A stretch of 64,000 nt of DNA from Staphylococcus sp. NRL 16/872 (GTDB lineage: Bacteria; Bacillota; Bacilli; Staphylococcales; Staphylococcaceae), in NCBI RefSeq assembly GCF_022815905.2, contig NZ_CP119327.1, positions 806,001 through 870,000 of the forward strand, written 5' to 3'. The translations under genes were made by a program, and so were the position numbers. Below the pieces are notes generated by a model. The model saw nothing but the letters and a program-made list of their open reading frames with translations, was not told where the DNA came from and searched no databases. Below are positions 28,761 to 39,008 of this stretch, piece by piece (within the stretch, counting starts at the first letter, position 1; every line of letters begins with the position of its first letter).

Positions 28761-30188
28761 ATGAGAAATTATACTCAACAATATATTAACGGCGAATGGA
28801 TTGATAGTGAAAGTGGAGAAACAATTGATGTTATTAATCCTGCAACTGAAGAAGTTATCGGTAAAGTAGCCAAAGGTAATGATAAAGACGTTGACAAAGC
28901 TGTTGAAGCTGCTAATGACGTATATTTAGAATTTCGCCATAGCTCAGTTAAAGAAAGAAAAGAATTATTAGATAAAATCGTTGAAGAATATAAAAATAGA
29001 AAACAAGATATTATTGAAGCAATTACTGATGAATTAGGTGCACCACTTACAATTTCTGAAAATGTTCACTATGAAATGGGCTTACAACATTTCCAAGAAG
29101 CTAGTAAAGCACTAGATTCATTTGAATTTGAAGAGCGCCGTGGTGACTCATTAGTAACTAAAGAAGCTATCGGTGTCACTGGTTTAGTAACACCTTGGAA
29201 CTTCCCAACTAACCAAACTTCATTAAAACTTGCGGCAGCATTTGCAGCAGGTAGTCCAGTGGTGCTTAAACCATCAGAAGAAACACCATTTGCTGCAATT
29301 ATCTTAGCTGAAATCTTTGATAAAGTTGGCGTACCTAAAGGTGTATTCAACTTAGTTAATGGTGACGGTGAAGGCGTAGGTAACCCATTAAGTGAACATC
29401 CTAAAGTACGAATGATGTCATTTACTGGTTCAGGACGTACTGGTTCTAAAATCATGGAAAAGGCTTCAAAAGACTTCAAAAAAGTCTCTCTTGAATTAGG
29501 TGGTAAATCACCTTATATCGTATTAGACGATGTAGATATTAAAGAAGCTGCGAAAGCTACTACAGGTAAAGTAGTTAATAACACTGGTCAAGTTTGTACT
29601 GCAGGTACACGTATCTTAGTGCCAGAAAGCATTAAAGAAGAATTTTTAACAGCATTAAAAGAAGAATTCAGTAATGTTAAAGTAGGGGATCCACGCGAAG
29701 AAGGCACTCAAGTTGGACCAATTATTAGTAAAAAACAATTTGATACAGTGCAATCATATATTGATAAAGGTGTTGAAGAAGGCGCTGAATTATTCTACGG
29801 TGGTCCAGGTAAACCAGAAGGATTAAATACTGGTTATTTTGCTAGACCGACAATCTTTATAAATGTAGATAATAATATGACAATTGCACAAGAAGAAATC
29901 TTCGGTCCAGTTGCATCTGTAATCACTTACAATGATGTAGATGAAGCGATTAAAATTGCTAATGACACTGAATATGGTTTAGCTGGCTATGTTATTGGTA
30001 AAGATAAAGATACGCTTCAAAAAGTAGCGCGTTCAATTGAAGCTGGACGTATTCAAATTAATGAAGCAGCAAACACACCAGACTTACCATTTGGTGGTTA
30101 TAAACAATCTGGTATTGGTCGTGAATGGGGCGATTATGGTATTGAAGAATTCTTAGAAGTTAAATCAATCGCTGGTTATTTCATTTAA
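28761..30188 (+). CDS. NAD(P)-dependent aldehyde dehydrogenase
   Basis: A 475-aa aldehyde dehydrogenase of the broad class 1/2 type. Catalytic Cys279 lies in GQVCTAGTR, general-base Glu245 in LELGGKSP, and oxyanion Asn147 in TPWNFP; the NAD-binding [11 protein letters not shown] motif is intact. Its C-terminal WGDYGIEEF is usual for small-molecule aldehyde dehydrogenases. GGAGTG precedes the ATG at 28761. It follows the electrophile-sensing QsrR-like gene and might detoxify reactive aldehydes, but no shared operon is visible because a terminator separates them. Confidence 0.93.
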   Translation: MRNYTQQYINGEWIDSESGETIDVINPATEEVIGKVAKGNDKDVDKAVEAANDVYLEFRHSSVKERKELLDKIVEEYKNRKQDIIEAITDELGAPLTISENVHYEMGLQHFQEASKALDSFEFEERRGDSLVTKEAIGVTGLVTPWNFPTNQTSLKLAAAFAAGSPVVLKPSEETPFAAIILAEIFDKVGVPKGVFNLVNGDGEGVGNPLSEHPKVRMMSFTGSGRTGSKIMEKASKDFKKVSLELGGKSPYIVLDDVDIKEAAKATTGKVVNNTGQVCTAGTRILVPESIKEEFLTALKEEFSNVKVGDPREEGTQVGPIISKKQFDTVQSYIDKGVEEGAELFYGGPGKPEGLNTGYFARPTIFINVDNNMTIAQEEIFGPVASVITYNDVDEAIKIANDTEYGLAGYVIGKDKDTLQKVARSIEAGRIQINEAANTPDLPFGGYKQSGIGREWGDYGIEEFLEVKSIAGYFI

Positions 30189-30218
30189 TTTGAAAAATTA
30201 ATTTAATTGTGATTTATA

Positions 30219-30257
30219 ACAGTGCATGGGACTTTTATAGTTCCATGTGCTGTTTTA
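30219..30257 (+). terminator. intrinsic terminator of the aldehyde dehydrogenase gene
   Basis: ACAGTGCATGGGA pairs with TTCCATGTGCTGT including G-U pairs; a T-run follows. Confidence 0.75.
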
Positions 30258-30459
30258 ATTTTTGAAATTTAATAAAATCATTTTGTAATTAAAATGAAAA
30301 TTTGCTATATTAATTCTAGTATTTAAGACTCACAATTTTTTAATAAAATAATTTATGATTTATTTGGTGTCGCATTTTCAAAAAAACAGAAAATCCAGCT
30401 TGAAAATAAATTATATTAAAAATGGGTCTTTATAAAAATATAAGAAATGGGTGCAGTTT

Positions 30460-31776
30460 ATGCCTGAAAGAGAACGTACATCACCACAATATGAATCTTT
30501 TCATGAATTATATAAGAACTACACAACTAAAGAATTAACGCAAAAAGCAAAATCTTTAAAACTCACTAATTATAGTAAATTGAATAAAAGTGAATTAGTC
30601 TTAGCCATCATGGAAGCGCAAATGGAAAAGGATGGCAATTACTACATGGAAGGTGTATTAGATGATATTCAACCGGATGGTTATGGGTTCTTAAGAACAG
30701 TAAACTATTCTAAAGGTGAAAAAGATATTTACATCTCAGCAAGTCAAATTCGACGTTTTGAAATTAAACGAGGCGACAAAGTTACCGGTAAGGTACGTAA
30801 GCCTAAAGATAATGAAAAATATTATGGCTTATTACAAGTAGACTTTGTGAATGATGAAAATGCAGAAGTAGTCAAAAAACGTCCTCACTTCCAAGCTTTA
30901 ACACCTCTTTATCCTGAGGAAAGAATTATTTTAGAAACAAGTCCTCAAAACTACTCAACGCGTATTATGGATTTAGTTACCCCAATCGGTTTAGGTCAAC
31001 GTGGACTTATCGTAGCTCCTCCAAAAGCTGGTAAAACTTCATTACTTAAAGAAATCGCCAATGCAATTAGCACAAATAAACCTGAAGCAAAATTATTTAT
31101 TTTATTAGTTGGCGAGCGACCAGAAGAAGTAACTGATATCGAACGCTCAGTTGAATCTGCAGAAGTTGTACATTCAACATTTGACGAACCACCTGAACAC
31201 CACGTAAAAGTAGCAGAACTATTACTTGAAAGAGCGAAACGATTAGTTGAGATTGGACAAGATGTGATTATCTTAATGGATTCTATTACAAGATTAGCAC
31301 GTGCATATAACTTAGTTATTCCTCCAAGTGGTAGAACGTTATCTGGTGGTTTAGATCCAGCTTCATTACACAAACCTAAGGCTTTCTTTGGGGCAGCGCG
31401 TAATATTGAAGCAGGTGGAAGTCTTACCATTCTTGCGACTGCGTTAGTTGAAACAGGTTCACGTATGGATGATATGATTTATGAAGAGTTCAAAGGAACA
31501 GGAAATATGGAGTTACATTTAGATCGTAAATTATCTGAACGACGCATATTCCCAGCAATTGATATAGGCAGAAGTTCGACACGTAAAGAAGAATTATTGA
31601 TTAGTAAATCTGAATTAGATTCATTATGGCAACTTAGAAATATGTTTACAGATTCTACAGACTTTACTGAACGATTCATTAGAAAATTAAAAAAATCTAA
31701 AAATAATAAAGAGTTTTTCCAACAATTACAAAAAGCAGCCGAAGAAAGCACAAAAACGGGTAAACCAATAATTTAA
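30460..31776 (+). CDS. rho: transcription termination factor Rho
   Basis: A 438-aa RNA-dependent ATPase helicase, the staphylococcal length. An N-terminal Rho-N helical domain (about 15-55), a cold-shock-like RNA-binding domain (about 62-130, with GYGFLRT and DIYIS), then the RecA-type motor: Walker [10 protein letters not shown] at about 186-194, Walker [12 protein letters not shown] and the R-loop/arginine finger in the conserved LSGGLDP to FFGAARNIE region. Start at ATG 30460 (MPERERT); a GTG three codons before is less likely. It is followed by the L31 gene under its own promoter. Confidence 0.98.
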   Translation: MPERERTSPQYESFHELYKNYTTKELTQKAKSLKLTNYSKLNKSELVLAIMEAQMEKDGNYYMEGVLDDIQPDGYGFLRTVNYSKGEKDIYISASQIRRFEIKRGDKVTGKVRKPKDNEKYYGLLQVDFVNDENAEVVKKRPHFQALTPLYPEERIILETSPQNYSTRIMDLVTPIGLGQRGLIVAPPKAGKTSLLKEIANAISTNKPEAKLFILLVGERPEEVTDIERSVESAEVVHSTFDEPPEHHVKVAELLLERAKRLVEIGQDVIILMDSITRLARAYNLVIPPSGRTLSGGLDPASLHKPKAFFGAARNIEAGGSLTILATALVETGSRMDDMIYEEFKGTGNMELHLDRKLSERRIFPAIDIGRSSTRKEELLISKSELDSLWQLRNMFTDSTDFTERFIRKLKKSKNNKEFFQQLQKAAEESTKTGKPII

Positions 31777-31794
31777 CGAAAGTCATTTTGAGGG

Positions 31795-31823
31795 TTGCGT
31801 TTTACAGTAATTACTATTATAAT
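31795..31823 (+). promoter_or_regulatory. rpmE2 promoter
   Basis: TTGCGT (31795-31800), 17-base spacer, TATAAT (31818-31823), 70 bases before the start codon. The leader of about 65 bases has no obvious terminator. Confidence 0.65.
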
Positions 31824-31893
31824 TGCTAAGTATTGGGTAAAAACTCACAAATAACTCTGTTCCAGATGGTTCAGGGCAAAGGAGCTGAAAATA

Positions 31894-32151
31894 ATGAGAC
31901 AAGGAATTCATCCTGATTACCACAAAGTTATCTTTTTAGATACTACAACAAACTTTAAATTCTTAAGTGGTTCTACAAAAACATCTTCAGAAACTATGGA
32001 ATGGGAAGATGGAAACGAATACCCAGTTATTCGTTTAGACGTATCTTCTGATTCACATCCATTCTACACTGGACGTCAAAAATTCGCTGCTGCGGATGGT
32101 CGTGTGGAACGTTTCAACAAAAAGTTTGGTCTCAAATCAAACAACAACTAA
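31894..32151 (+). CDS. rpmE2: 50S ribosomal protein L31, type B (zinc-free)
   Basis: An 85-aa L31 that lacks the CxxC zinc site of type A and has the longer type B sequence ([41 protein letters not shown]). Zinc-free copies often replace type A during zinc shortage; in staphylococci this is the usual L31. No Zur-like box is visible at the promoter, so constitutive expression is more likely. AAAGGAG precedes the ATG. Confidence 0.97.
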   Translation: MRQGIHPDYHKVIFLDTTTNFKFLSGSTKTSSETMEWEDGNEYPVIRLDVSSDSHPFYTGRQKFAAADGRVERFNKKFGLKSNNN

Positions 32152-32161
32152 TGATAAGTTT

Positions 32162-32211
32162 AAACTGTCTGCCTAATCTATATTATATAGAGTTAAGTAG
32201 ACAGTTTTTTT
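32162..32211 (+). terminator. intrinsic terminator of rpmE2
   Basis: AAACTGTCT pairs with AGACAGTTT across a partly paired loop; seven T follow. Confidence 0.85.
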
Positions 32212-32318
32212 ATTGCAATAAACTGAGTAAGTGAAATATTAAATAGGGATACCGATATCAATACTAAAATTATGAGCAATATCGATATACATAAAGTCGT
32301 TTATAAACCTTTAAAATG

Positions 32319-32327
32319 TGATATAAT
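32319..32327 (+). promoter_or_regulatory. tdk promoter (extended -10)
   Basis: TGATATAAT, an extended -10, 36 bases before the tdk start. Confidence 0.55.
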
Positions 32328-32362
32328 TAAGCGATTATGTTTTGAAAAAGGTGGAACTTATA

Positions 32363-32962
32363 ATGTATGAAACTTACCATTCTGGTTGGATTGAATGCAT
32401 TACTGGAAGTATGTTTAGCGGCAAATCGGAAGAACTAATTCGCCGATTGCGTCGAGGTCTTTATGCTAAACAAAAAGTAGTAGTGTTTAAACCGGCAATA
32501 GATAATCGTTACCATGATGAAAAAGTTGTATCGCATGATGGAAACGAATTAGAAGCCATTAATATTACCACAGCACGAGATATTTTATTACAAGATTTAT
32601 CACATGTAGATGTGATTGGTATAGATGAAATTCAATTCTTTGATAAAGAAATTGTTAATATTGTTGAAAAACTTGCTGAAGCTGGCCATAGAGTTGTCGT
32701 TGCTGGGTTGGATATGGACTTTCGTGGAGAACCATTTGAACCCATGCCACAAATTATGGCAGTAAGTGAACAAGTAACTAAATTGCAAGCAGTATGTGCT
32801 GTTTGTGGTTCTTCTTCAAGTAGAACCCAACGATTAATCAATGGACAACCAGCTAAAATAGATGATCCTATTATTTTAGTCGGAGCGAATGAAAGCTATG
32901 AACCAAGATGTAGAGCACATCATATTGTTGCACCGAGTAATAATGACAAGGAGGAAATGTAG
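32363..32962 (+). CDS. tdk: thymidine kinase
   Basis: Phosphorylates thymidine for dTMP salvage. A 199-aa type II enzyme: P-loop GSMFSGKS at 15-22, DEIQFF (catalytic Glu), lasso-domain zinc cysteines in AVCAVCG and EPRCRAHH. Start at ATG 32363 after AAGGTGG; a TTG seven codons upstream is rejected because it overlaps that site. Its stop overlaps the GTG start of prfA, giving the tdk-prfA-prmC operon known from Bacillus and staphylococci. Confidence 0.97.
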   Translation: MYETYHSGWIECITGSMFSGKSEELIRRLRRGLYAKQKVVVFKPAIDNRYHDEKVVSHDGNELEAINITTARDILLQDLSHVDVIGIDEIQFFDKEIVNIVEKLAEAGHRVVVAGLDMDFRGEPFEPMPQIMAVSEQVTKLQAVCAVCGSSSSRTQRLINGQPAKIDDPIILVGANESYEPRCRAHHIVAPSNNDKEEM

Positions 32963-34038
32963 TGTTTGATCAATTAGATATTGTTGAAGAAAGATATGAA
33001 CAATTAAATGAAATGTTAAGTGATCCTGAGGTTGTAAATGACTCAGATAAATTACGTAAATATTCTAAAGAACAAGCTGATTTACAAAAAACGGTAGATG
33101 TCTATAGAGATTATAAAAGTAAAAAAGAAGAAATTGCTGAAATCGATGAAATGTTAAATGAAACGGATGATAAAGAAGAAATTGATATGTTAAAAGAGGA
33201 AAGCGCTAGCCTTAAAAGCGTAATTCCTGAATTAGAAGAACAACTTAAATTCTTACTTATCCCTAAAGATCCTAATGACGAGAAAGATGTTATCGTTGAA
33301 ATTAGAGCAGCAGCAGGTGGAGATGAAGCTGCAATTTTTGCTGGTGATTTATTAAGAATGTATACAAAATATGCAGAGTCTCAAAACTTCAAAACTGAAA
33401 TTGTAGAAGCAGCTGAAAGTGACCATGGTGGTTATAAAGAAATCAGTTTCTCAGTTTCAGGTAGTGGCGCATATAGTAAATTAAAATTTGAAAATGGTGC
33501 ACACCGTGTGCAACGCGTACCTGAAACAGAATCAGGTGGCCGTATTCATACCTCAACTGCTACAGTAGCGGTATTACCAGAAGTTGAAGACGTTGAAATT
33601 GAAATTCGTAATGAAGATTTAAAAATTGATACGTACCGTTCTAGTGGCGCTGGTGGGCAGCACGTCAATACTACAGATTCAGCCGTACGTATTACTCACT
33701 TACCAACAGGTGTGATTGCTACTTCTTCTGAAAAATCTCAAATTCAAAACCGTGAAAAAGCATTAAAAGTGTTAAAAGCACGTTTATATGATATGAAATT
33801 ACAAGAAGAACAACAAAAATATGCTGCACAACGTAAATCAGCTGTCGGTACAGGTGATCGCTCTGAACGTGTTAGAACTTACAATTACCCCCAAAGTCGT
33901 GTTACAGACCACCGTATTGGTTTGACATTACAAAAATTAGATCAAATCATGGAAGGTAAATTAGACGAGATTATCGATGCACTTACACTTTCTGAACAAA
34001 CTGAAAAACTGAAAGAATTAAATAATGGCGAGCTTTAA
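32962..34038 (+). CDS. prfA: peptide chain release factor 1
   Basis: Reads UAA and UAG stop codons. A 358-aa class I release factor: coiled N-terminal domain, codon-recognition PET tripeptide in RVPETESGG near 187-189, and GGQ at 231-233 in [10 protein letters not shown], whose Gln is methylated by the downstream PrmC. The start is GTG, sharing a base with the tdk stop, with AAGGAGG 8 bases upstream. It overlaps prmC by 14 bases. Confidence 0.98.
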   Translation: MFDQLDIVEERYEQLNEMLSDPEVVNDSDKLRKYSKEQADLQKTVDVYRDYKSKKEEIAEIDEMLNETDDKEEIDMLKEESASLKSVIPELEEQLKFLLIPKDPNDEKDVIVEIRAAAGGDEAAIFAGDLLRMYTKYAESQNFKTEIVEAAESDHGGYKEISFSVSGSGAYSKLKFENGAHRVQRVPETESGGRIHTSTATVAVLPEVEDVEIEIRNEDLKIDTYRSSGAGGQHVNTTDSAVRITHLPTGVIATSSEKSQIQNREKALKVLKARLYDMKLQEEQQKYAAQRKSAVGTGDRSERVRTYNYPQSRVTDHRIGLTLQKLDQIMEGKLDEIIDALTLSEQTEKLKELNNGEL

Positions 34039-34876
34039 GGATAAGTTAACTGAAGCCATTCAATTAGCAAAAAATAAAGGATTTGAACAATCTCGCGCAG
34101 AATGGTTAATGCTTGATTTATTTGGTTGGTCTAGAACGGATTATCTCATGCATATGTATGATGAGATGAGTGAAGCTGAAGAAGCTAAATTTTCCTTAGC
34201 TGTAGAGCGTATGCTACTAGGAGAGCCTATTCAATATATTGTAGGCTTTCAAATGTTCTATGGTCTTCAGTTTCAAGTGAATTCACATTGTCTTATTCCT
34301 CGCCCAGAAACTGAAGAAGTAATGCTTCATTTCTTGGAACGTGTGAAAGAGGAAGCTACAGTTGTAGACATTGGAACAGGAAGTGGCGCACTTGCTGTAT
34401 CACTTAAAAAATTAAATCCTAAATTGAATGTGATAGCGACAGATGTGGTTCAAGAAACCCTAGATTTAGCTAAGGATAATGCCTATCATCATGACGCCGA
34501 CATTGAATTTCTGCATGGGGATGCTTTAAAACCACTTATCAAAAATAATATTAAAGTAGATGGTTTAATATCAAATCCACCTTATATTGATTATGAAGAG
34601 GTTAATAGTATGGCAGATACCGTTGTGAAATATGAACCTCATGTTGCCTTATTTGCGAAAAATAAAGGCTATGCCATATATGAATCTATATTAAATGAAT
34701 TGCCAAAAGTTCTTAATGAAGATGCATATGTTACATTTGAAATAGGGTATAATCAAAGCGAGATATTAAAAGGATTAATTTTAAATAAATATCCAAATTT
34801 ATCAGTTAATGTCATTAAAGATATTAATGGAATAGATAGAATCGTGTCATTTGAATGGAAATATGTGATGAGGTGA
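34025..34876 (+). CDS. prmC: release factor glutamine methyltransferase
   Basis: Methylates the GGQ glutamine of release factors using S-adenosylmethionine. The 283-aa protein has an N-terminal helical recognition domain, the SAM-binding DIGTGSG at 115-121 and the catalytic NPPYID at 184-189. Its start lies 14 bases inside prfA, so enzyme and substrate are co-translated. Its TGA runs into a GGCTGAGACA-type hairpin. Confidence 0.96.
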   Translation: MASFKDKLTEAIQLAKNKGFEQSRAEWLMLDLFGWSRTDYLMHMYDEMSEAEEAKFSLAVERMLLGEPIQYIVGFQMFYGLQFQVNSHCLIPRPETEEVMLHFLERVKEEATVVDIGTGSGALAVSLKKLNPKLNVIATDVVQETLDLAKDNAYHHDADIEFLHGDALKPLIKNNIKVDGLISNPPYIDYEEVNSMADTVVKYEPHVALFAKNKGYAIYESILNELPKVLNEDAYVTFEIGYNQSEILKGLILNKYPNLSVNVIKDINGIDRIVSFEWKYVMR

Positions 34877-34908
34877 GGCTGAGACATTTTATTTGTCCCA
34901 GCCTCTTT
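34875..34908 (+). terminator. terminator of tdk-prfA-prmC with GGCTG(A/G)GACA stem
   Basis: GAGGCTGAGACA (34875-34886) pairs with TGTCCCAGCCTC (34894-34905), with one A-C mismatch, and overlaps the prmC stop codon; TTT follows. Stems of this GGCTGGGACA type recur in staphylococcal intergenic regions. Confidence 0.75.
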
Positions 34909-34950
34909 AAAACTCATAATTACGATATTTAATGGAAAGGTGTGAGGTGA

Positions 34951-35994
34951 ATGGAAAGTAAAATATGGGATATGCGCAACTATAGTGAAGAGCCACTATC
35001 ATTTCCTGAGTTAAATGAAATAAAAACAATATTTGAACAAGGCGGTTTAATTGCGATTCCTACTGAAACTGTATATGGTCTTGGTGCAAATGCAAAAGAT
35101 GAAGAAGCGGTTTCTAATATTTATAAAGCCAAAGGACGTCCCTCTGACAACCCTTTAATCGTGCATATTCATAGTCTAGAACAATTAAATGACTTTGTTG
35201 CTCATGTACCTGATGAAGCCCAATTATTAATGAATGCCTTTTGGCCTGGTCCTATTTCATTTATTTTACCGCTGAAAAAAGGTTACCTATGTGATAATGT
35301 GAGCGGTGGTCTAGATTCAATCGCAGTGCGTATGCCGAGTCATACAATAGGACGCGCTATTTTACAATATGTAGATTTACCTATAGCTGCACCAAGTGCA
35401 AATTTAAGTGGTCGTCCATCACCTACAACATTTCAACATGTCTATCACGATTTAAATGGTAAAATTGACGGCATAGTTAATGGGGATCAAAGTGAAGAAG
35501 GCTTAGAAAGTACTGTGCTTGATTGTACGCAATATCCCTTTAGAATCGCTCGTCCAGGTGCTATTACTCAAACTATGTTAAATGGAGTGCTTCCCGATAG
35601 TGTCGAGCATTTTAATTTTAATAACGTTGAAAAACCGATTGCTCCGGGTATGAAATATAAACATTATTCACCAGAAACGCCTGTCACTATGTTGAAAGAT
35701 TTAACGCATCCTATTTTAAACCATAAAGATTGGACAAATGTTGCTTTCATTTTGCCAGAAAGTTTAAAATCTTTCGTTCCCGATGGTTCATGGTTTATCC
35801 CTTTATGTCAGGATGAAAGTGATATTAAAGGTGCAAATCATAATTTATATGCTATTTTGCATGATATTGATAAGAATGAACTGATTAATGAAGCATATAT
35901 TTATGCTTTTGAAAATGCAGAAGCCGCAGAAGCCGTAATGAATAGAATGTCAAAAGCAACTGCTAATCGTGTCATTAGAGGTGAAGAGTTATGA
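34951..35994 (+). CDS. threonylcarbamoyl-AMP synthase (Sua5/YwlC type)
   Basis: Makes threonylcarbamoyl-AMP from Thr, bicarbonate and ATP for the t6A37 modification of ANN-decoding tRNAs. The 347-aa length shows the long Sua5 form: an N-terminal YrdC domain (IPTETVYGLG, KAKGRPSDNPLI, PSANLSGRPSPT) joined through the PGMKYKHYSPE linker to a C-terminal Sua5 Rossmann-like domain. Equivalent to YwlC of B. subtilis. Its stop overlaps the ptpB start by 4 bases. Confidence 0.95.
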   Translation: MESKIWDMRNYSEEPLSFPELNEIKTIFEQGGLIAIPTETVYGLGANAKDEEAVSNIYKAKGRPSDNPLIVHIHSLEQLNDFVAHVPDEAQLLMNAFWPGPISFILPLKKGYLCDNVSGGLDSIAVRMPSHTIGRAILQYVDLPIAAPSANLSGRPSPTTFQHVYHDLNGKIDGIVNGDQSEEGLESTVLDCTQYPFRIARPGAITQTMLNGVLPDSVEHFNFNNVEKPIAPGMKYKHYSPETPVTMLKDLTHPILNHKDWTNVAFILPESLKSFVPDGSWFIPLCQDESDIKGANHNLYAILHDIDKNELINEAYIYAFENAEAAEAVMNRMSKATANRVIRGEEL

Positions 35995-36407
35995 AAATAA
36001 CATTTGTATGTACTGGTAATACGTGTCGTAGTCCTATTGCAGAAAGCATAGCTAAATCATTGCTTCCAAACGATACAATTGAATCGAGAGGGTTATTTGC
36101 GATAAATGGCCAAGCCGTGACACCAGAGTCTTTAGAAGTTATCTTAGAACATGATTTACCAGAGCCTACATTAGCCCAGCAATTTGATGAAAGCGACCTT
36201 ACAAGTGATTTAATTTTAACAATGACTCAATCACATAAAACGCAACTAATCAATGTGTATGGTGAAAATATTCATATATATACTTTAAGTGAATACGTTG
36301 GAGAACAAGCAGATGTGGATGACCCATTTGGAGGTAGTATTGATACGTATCGAGATACGTTTAATCAACTTTATAGTCTAATCCATAAATTGCAAGGCTT
36401 TTCATAA
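35991..36407 (+). CDS. ptpB: low-molecular-weight protein phosphatase, YwlE/PtpB type (probable protein-arginine phosphatase)
   Basis: A 138-aa phosphatase with the P-loop C7TGNTCRS (Cys7, Arg13) and the general-acid DPFGG near 107. Thr at position 11 in the loop marks the YwlE group, which removes phosphate from arginine and opposes the McsB kinase; tyrosine-specific relatives usually have Ile there (from YwlE work). The start codon lies 4 bases within the end of the Sua5-type gene. A terminator follows. Confidence 0.93.
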   Translation: MKITFVCTGNTCRSPIAESIAKSLLPNDTIESRGLFAINGQAVTPESLEVILEHDLPEPTLAQQFDESDLTSDLILTMTQSHKTQLINVYGENIHIYTLSEYVGEQADVDDPFGGSIDTYRDTFNQLYSLIHKLQGFS

Positions 36408-36457
36408 AACGAAAATATTACATTTAGTATAAGTTATGAATTAAATACGTTATAATG

Positions 36458-36490
36458 AAGAAGTATAGCTAGTTTGCTATGCTTCTTTTA
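36458..36490 (+). terminator. probable intrinsic terminator after ptpB
   Basis: AAGAAGTATAGC pairs with GCTATGCTTCTT (one G-U), 6-base loop, short T-tract. A TATAAT at 36451-36456 just before it might also begin the next transcript. Confidence 0.7.
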
Positions 36491-36516
36491 ATTATATAAA
36501 TAAGGTGGAGATTTCT

Positions 36517-37041
36517 ATGGAAGAACTTACGACTTTATTAGATGAATTGAAAGCACAATCATTCTTTAAAGAAGGTGAAATATGCATTATTGGCTGTTCA
36601 ACATCTGAAGTTATTGGAGAAAAAATAGGTTCTGTAGGTTCAATGGACGTAGCTAAAGATATATTCACTACCTTAGAAAAGGTACAACAAGAAACAGGTG
36701 TATCATTCGCATTTCAAGGTTGTGAACATATTAATAGAGCAGTCACAATTGAAAGAGAACAGTTTAATCCTTTAACAATGGAAGAAGTGACAGTTGTACC
36801 AGATGTTCATGCAGGTGGGAGTCTAGCAACATATGCCTATCAACATATGAAAGATCCTGTAGTTGTAGAGCATATTACTGTTCCTAAAGGTATCGATATT
36901 GGACAAACATTAATTGGAATGCATATTAAACATGTTTGTGTACCGATTAGAACTAGTGTTAAACAAGTTGGCGATGCAATAGTAACGATTGCCACTTCAA
37001 GACCTAAAAAAATCGGTGGTGAACGAGCTAAATACGAATAG
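36517..37041 (+). CDS. UPF0340/TIGR01440 family protein (YwlG-like)
   Basis: A 174-aa conserved protein of unknown function, matching the YwlG family in size and content ([36 protein letters not shown]). It sits between ptpB and glyA, the order seen in B. subtilis (ywlE-ywlG-glyA). Cysteines in GCST and QGCEHINR could bind metal or act in catalysis, but nothing is established. Start at ATG 36517 after AAGGTGG; the GTG at 36505 is part of that site. Confidence 0.85.
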   Translation: MEELTTLLDELKAQSFFKEGEICIIGCSTSEVIGEKIGSVGSMDVAKDIFTTLEKVQQETGVSFAFQGCEHINRAVTIEREQFNPLTMEEVTVVPDVHAGGSLATYAYQHMKDPVVVEHITVPKGIDIGQTLIGMHIKHVCVPIRTSVKQVGDAIVTIATSRPKKIGGERAKYE

Positions 37042-37066
37042 GTTTGAAAGGAAGAGGGGATTTTTA

Positions 37067-38305
37067 ATGTCATATATCCAAAATCAAGATAAAGCTGTCT
37101 ATGAAGCGATACAAAATGAATATAATAGACAAAATAATAACATCGAACTAATTGCATCTGAGAATTTCGTCTCTGAAGCAGTTATGGAAGCTCAAGGTTC
37201 TGTAATGACGAATAAATATGCTGAAGGTTATCCTGGTCGACGTTATTATGGTGGATGCGATTATGTAGATGTAACAGAAACAATCGCTATCGAACGTGTA
37301 AAAGCGTTGTTTGGCGCTGAACATGCCAATGTTCAACCTCATTCTGGTTCACAAGCTAACATGGCTGTTTATTTAGTAGCACTTGAAATGGGTGATACTG
37401 TATTAGGAATGAATTTAAGCCATGGTGGCCATTTAACACATGGTTCTCCTGTTAACTTTAGTGGTAAATTTTATAATTTTGTAGATTATGAAGTGGATAA
37501 AGAAACAGAGAGAATTGACTTTGAGGCAGTTCGCAAATTAGCACTTGAACATAAACCTAAATTAATTGTGGCTGGTACTTCTGCATATTCAAGAGAACTT
37601 GATTTTAAAAAGTTCAAAGAAATTGCTGACGAAGTAGGCGCAAAATTAATGGTAGATATGGCGCATATTGCTGGTTTAGTAGCAGCAGGTTTACATCCTA
37701 ACCCAGTAGAGTATGCAGATTTCGTTACAAGTACAACTCATAAAACTTTGAGAGGGCCACGCGGTGGATTAATCCTTTGCAAAGAAGAGTTTAAAAAAGA
37801 TATAGACAAAACAATCTTCCCTGGTATCCAAGGCGGTCCATTAGAACACGTGATTGCTGCTAAAGCCGTTGCTTTTGGCGAAGCATTAGAACCAGAATTT
37901 AAAGCATACCAAGAACAAGTAGTTAAAAATGCTAAAGTATTAGCAGAAACGCTACAAGAAGAAGGCTTTAGAATTGTTTCTGGTGGCACAGATAATCATT
38001 TATTAGCAGTTGACGTTAAAAACTCAGTGAATGTTACAGGTAAAGAAGCTGAATCTACATTAGATTCAATCGGTATTACTTGTAATAAAAACACTATTCC
38101 TTTTGACCAGGAAAAACCATTCGTTACAAGTGGTATTCGCTTAGGTACACCAGCTGCCACTACTAGAGGCTTTGATGAAGAAGCATTTAAAGAAGTAGGG
38201 AAAATTATTAGCTTAGCGCTAAAAAATCCTAAAGATCAAACTAAATTAAAAGAAGCAAGTGAAAGAGTAAGTAAATTAACAGCTAAGTATCCACTATATG
38301 AGTAA
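37067..38305 (+). CDS. glyA: serine hydroxymethyltransferase
   Basis: PLP enzyme converting serine and tetrahydrofolate to glycine and methylene-THF, the main one-carbon source. The 412-aa protein has PLP lysine Lys226 in [20 protein letters not shown] near 92 and VDMAHIAGL near 197. Start at 37067 after GAGGGGA; it lies 25 bases after the YwlG-like gene. The upp gene follows closely, so one-carbon and uracil metabolism are read together. Confidence 0.98.
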   Translation: MSYIQNQDKAVYEAIQNEYNRQNNNIELIASENFVSEAVMEAQGSVMTNKYAEGYPGRRYYGGCDYVDVTETIAIERVKALFGAEHANVQPHSGSQANMAVYLVALEMGDTVLGMNLSHGGHLTHGSPVNFSGKFYNFVDYEVDKETERIDFEAVRKLALEHKPKLIVAGTSAYSRELDFKKFKEIADEVGAKLMVDMAHIAGLVAAGLHPNPVEYADFVTSTTHKTLRGPRGGLILCKEEFKKDIDKTIFPGIQGGPLEHVIAAKAVAFGEALEPEFKAYQEQVVKNAKVLAETLQEEGFRIVSGGTDNHLLAVDVKNSVNVTGKEAESTLDSIGITCNKNTIPFDQEKPFVTSGIRLGTPAATTRGFDEEAFKEVGKIISLALKNPKDQTKLKEASERVSKLTAKYPLYE

Positions 38306-38334
38306 TTTTTTTAAATAACTGGAGGAAATAAATA

Positions 38335-38964
38335 ATGAGTAAAGTACATGTATTTGATCACCCTTTAATTCAACACAAATTAAGTTATATCCGTGATATG
38401 AATACGGGAACAAAAGAATTTAGAGAGCTTGTTGATGAAGTAGGTATGTTAATGGCATATGAAGTAACAAGAGATTTAGAGCTTCAAGATGTCGAAATTC
38501 AAACACCTGTTACTAAAATGACAGCTAAAAGATTAGCAGGTAAAAAATTAGCTATTGTACCTATTTTAAGAGCAGGTTTAGGAATGACAGATGGTGTATT
38601 AAGCTTAGTTCCAGCAGCACGTGTAGGTCATATCGGATTATATCGTGACCCTGAAACATTAAAAGCTGTAGAATATTTCGTGAAATTACCACAAGATATT
38701 GATGAAAGACAAATTATCGTTGTAGATCCTATGTTAGCAACAGGTGCATCTGCAATCGAAGCGATTAATTCATTGAAAAACCGTGGTGCTAAAAATATCA
38801 GATTTATGTGTTTAATTGCAGCTCCTGAAGGTGTTAAAAAAATGCAAGAGGCGCATGATGACGTGGATATTTATATAGCTGCTTTAGATGAAAAATTAAA
38901 CGATAAAGCATATATCACGCCTGGTTTAGGCGATGCCGGAGATAGACTATTTGGTACTAAATAA
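38335..38964 (+). CDS. upp: uracil phosphoribosyltransferase
   Basis: Salvages uracil to UMP with PRPP. The 209-aa protein has the PRPP-binding [11 protein letters not shown] near 130 and the uracil-binding [10 protein letters not shown] at the C-terminus. GGAGG lies ahead of the ATG; 29 bases separate it from glyA. Confidence 0.98.
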   Translation: MSKVHVFDHPLIQHKLSYIRDMNTGTKEFRELVDEVGMLMAYEVTRDLELQDVEIQTPVTKMTAKRLAGKKLAIVPILRAGLGMTDGVLSLVPAARVGHIGLYRDPETLKAVEYFVKLPQDIDERQIIVVDPMLATGASAIEAINSLKNRGAKNIRFMCLIAAPEGVKKMQEAHDDVDIYIAALDEKLNDKAYITPGLGDAGDRLFGTK

Positions 38965-39008
38965 TGAAGCTGATGTATTAAAGTGAATTCGTTGTAGGAG
39001 TAAATAAT

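Noticed and set aside
28995..29500. Long open frame on the minus strand within the aldehyde dehydrogenase gene (29069-29479)
   Set aside because: It lies wholly opposite a well-supported enzyme gene, lacks a ribosome site and reads as a low-quality shadow of its codons. The same applies to other antisense frames, such as those within rho, glyA and czrB.
30300..30459. ATTTTCAA/TTGAAAAT hairpin in the rho leader as an attenuator
   Set aside because: Loop is about 20 bases, no T-tract follows and no known leader motif was seen.
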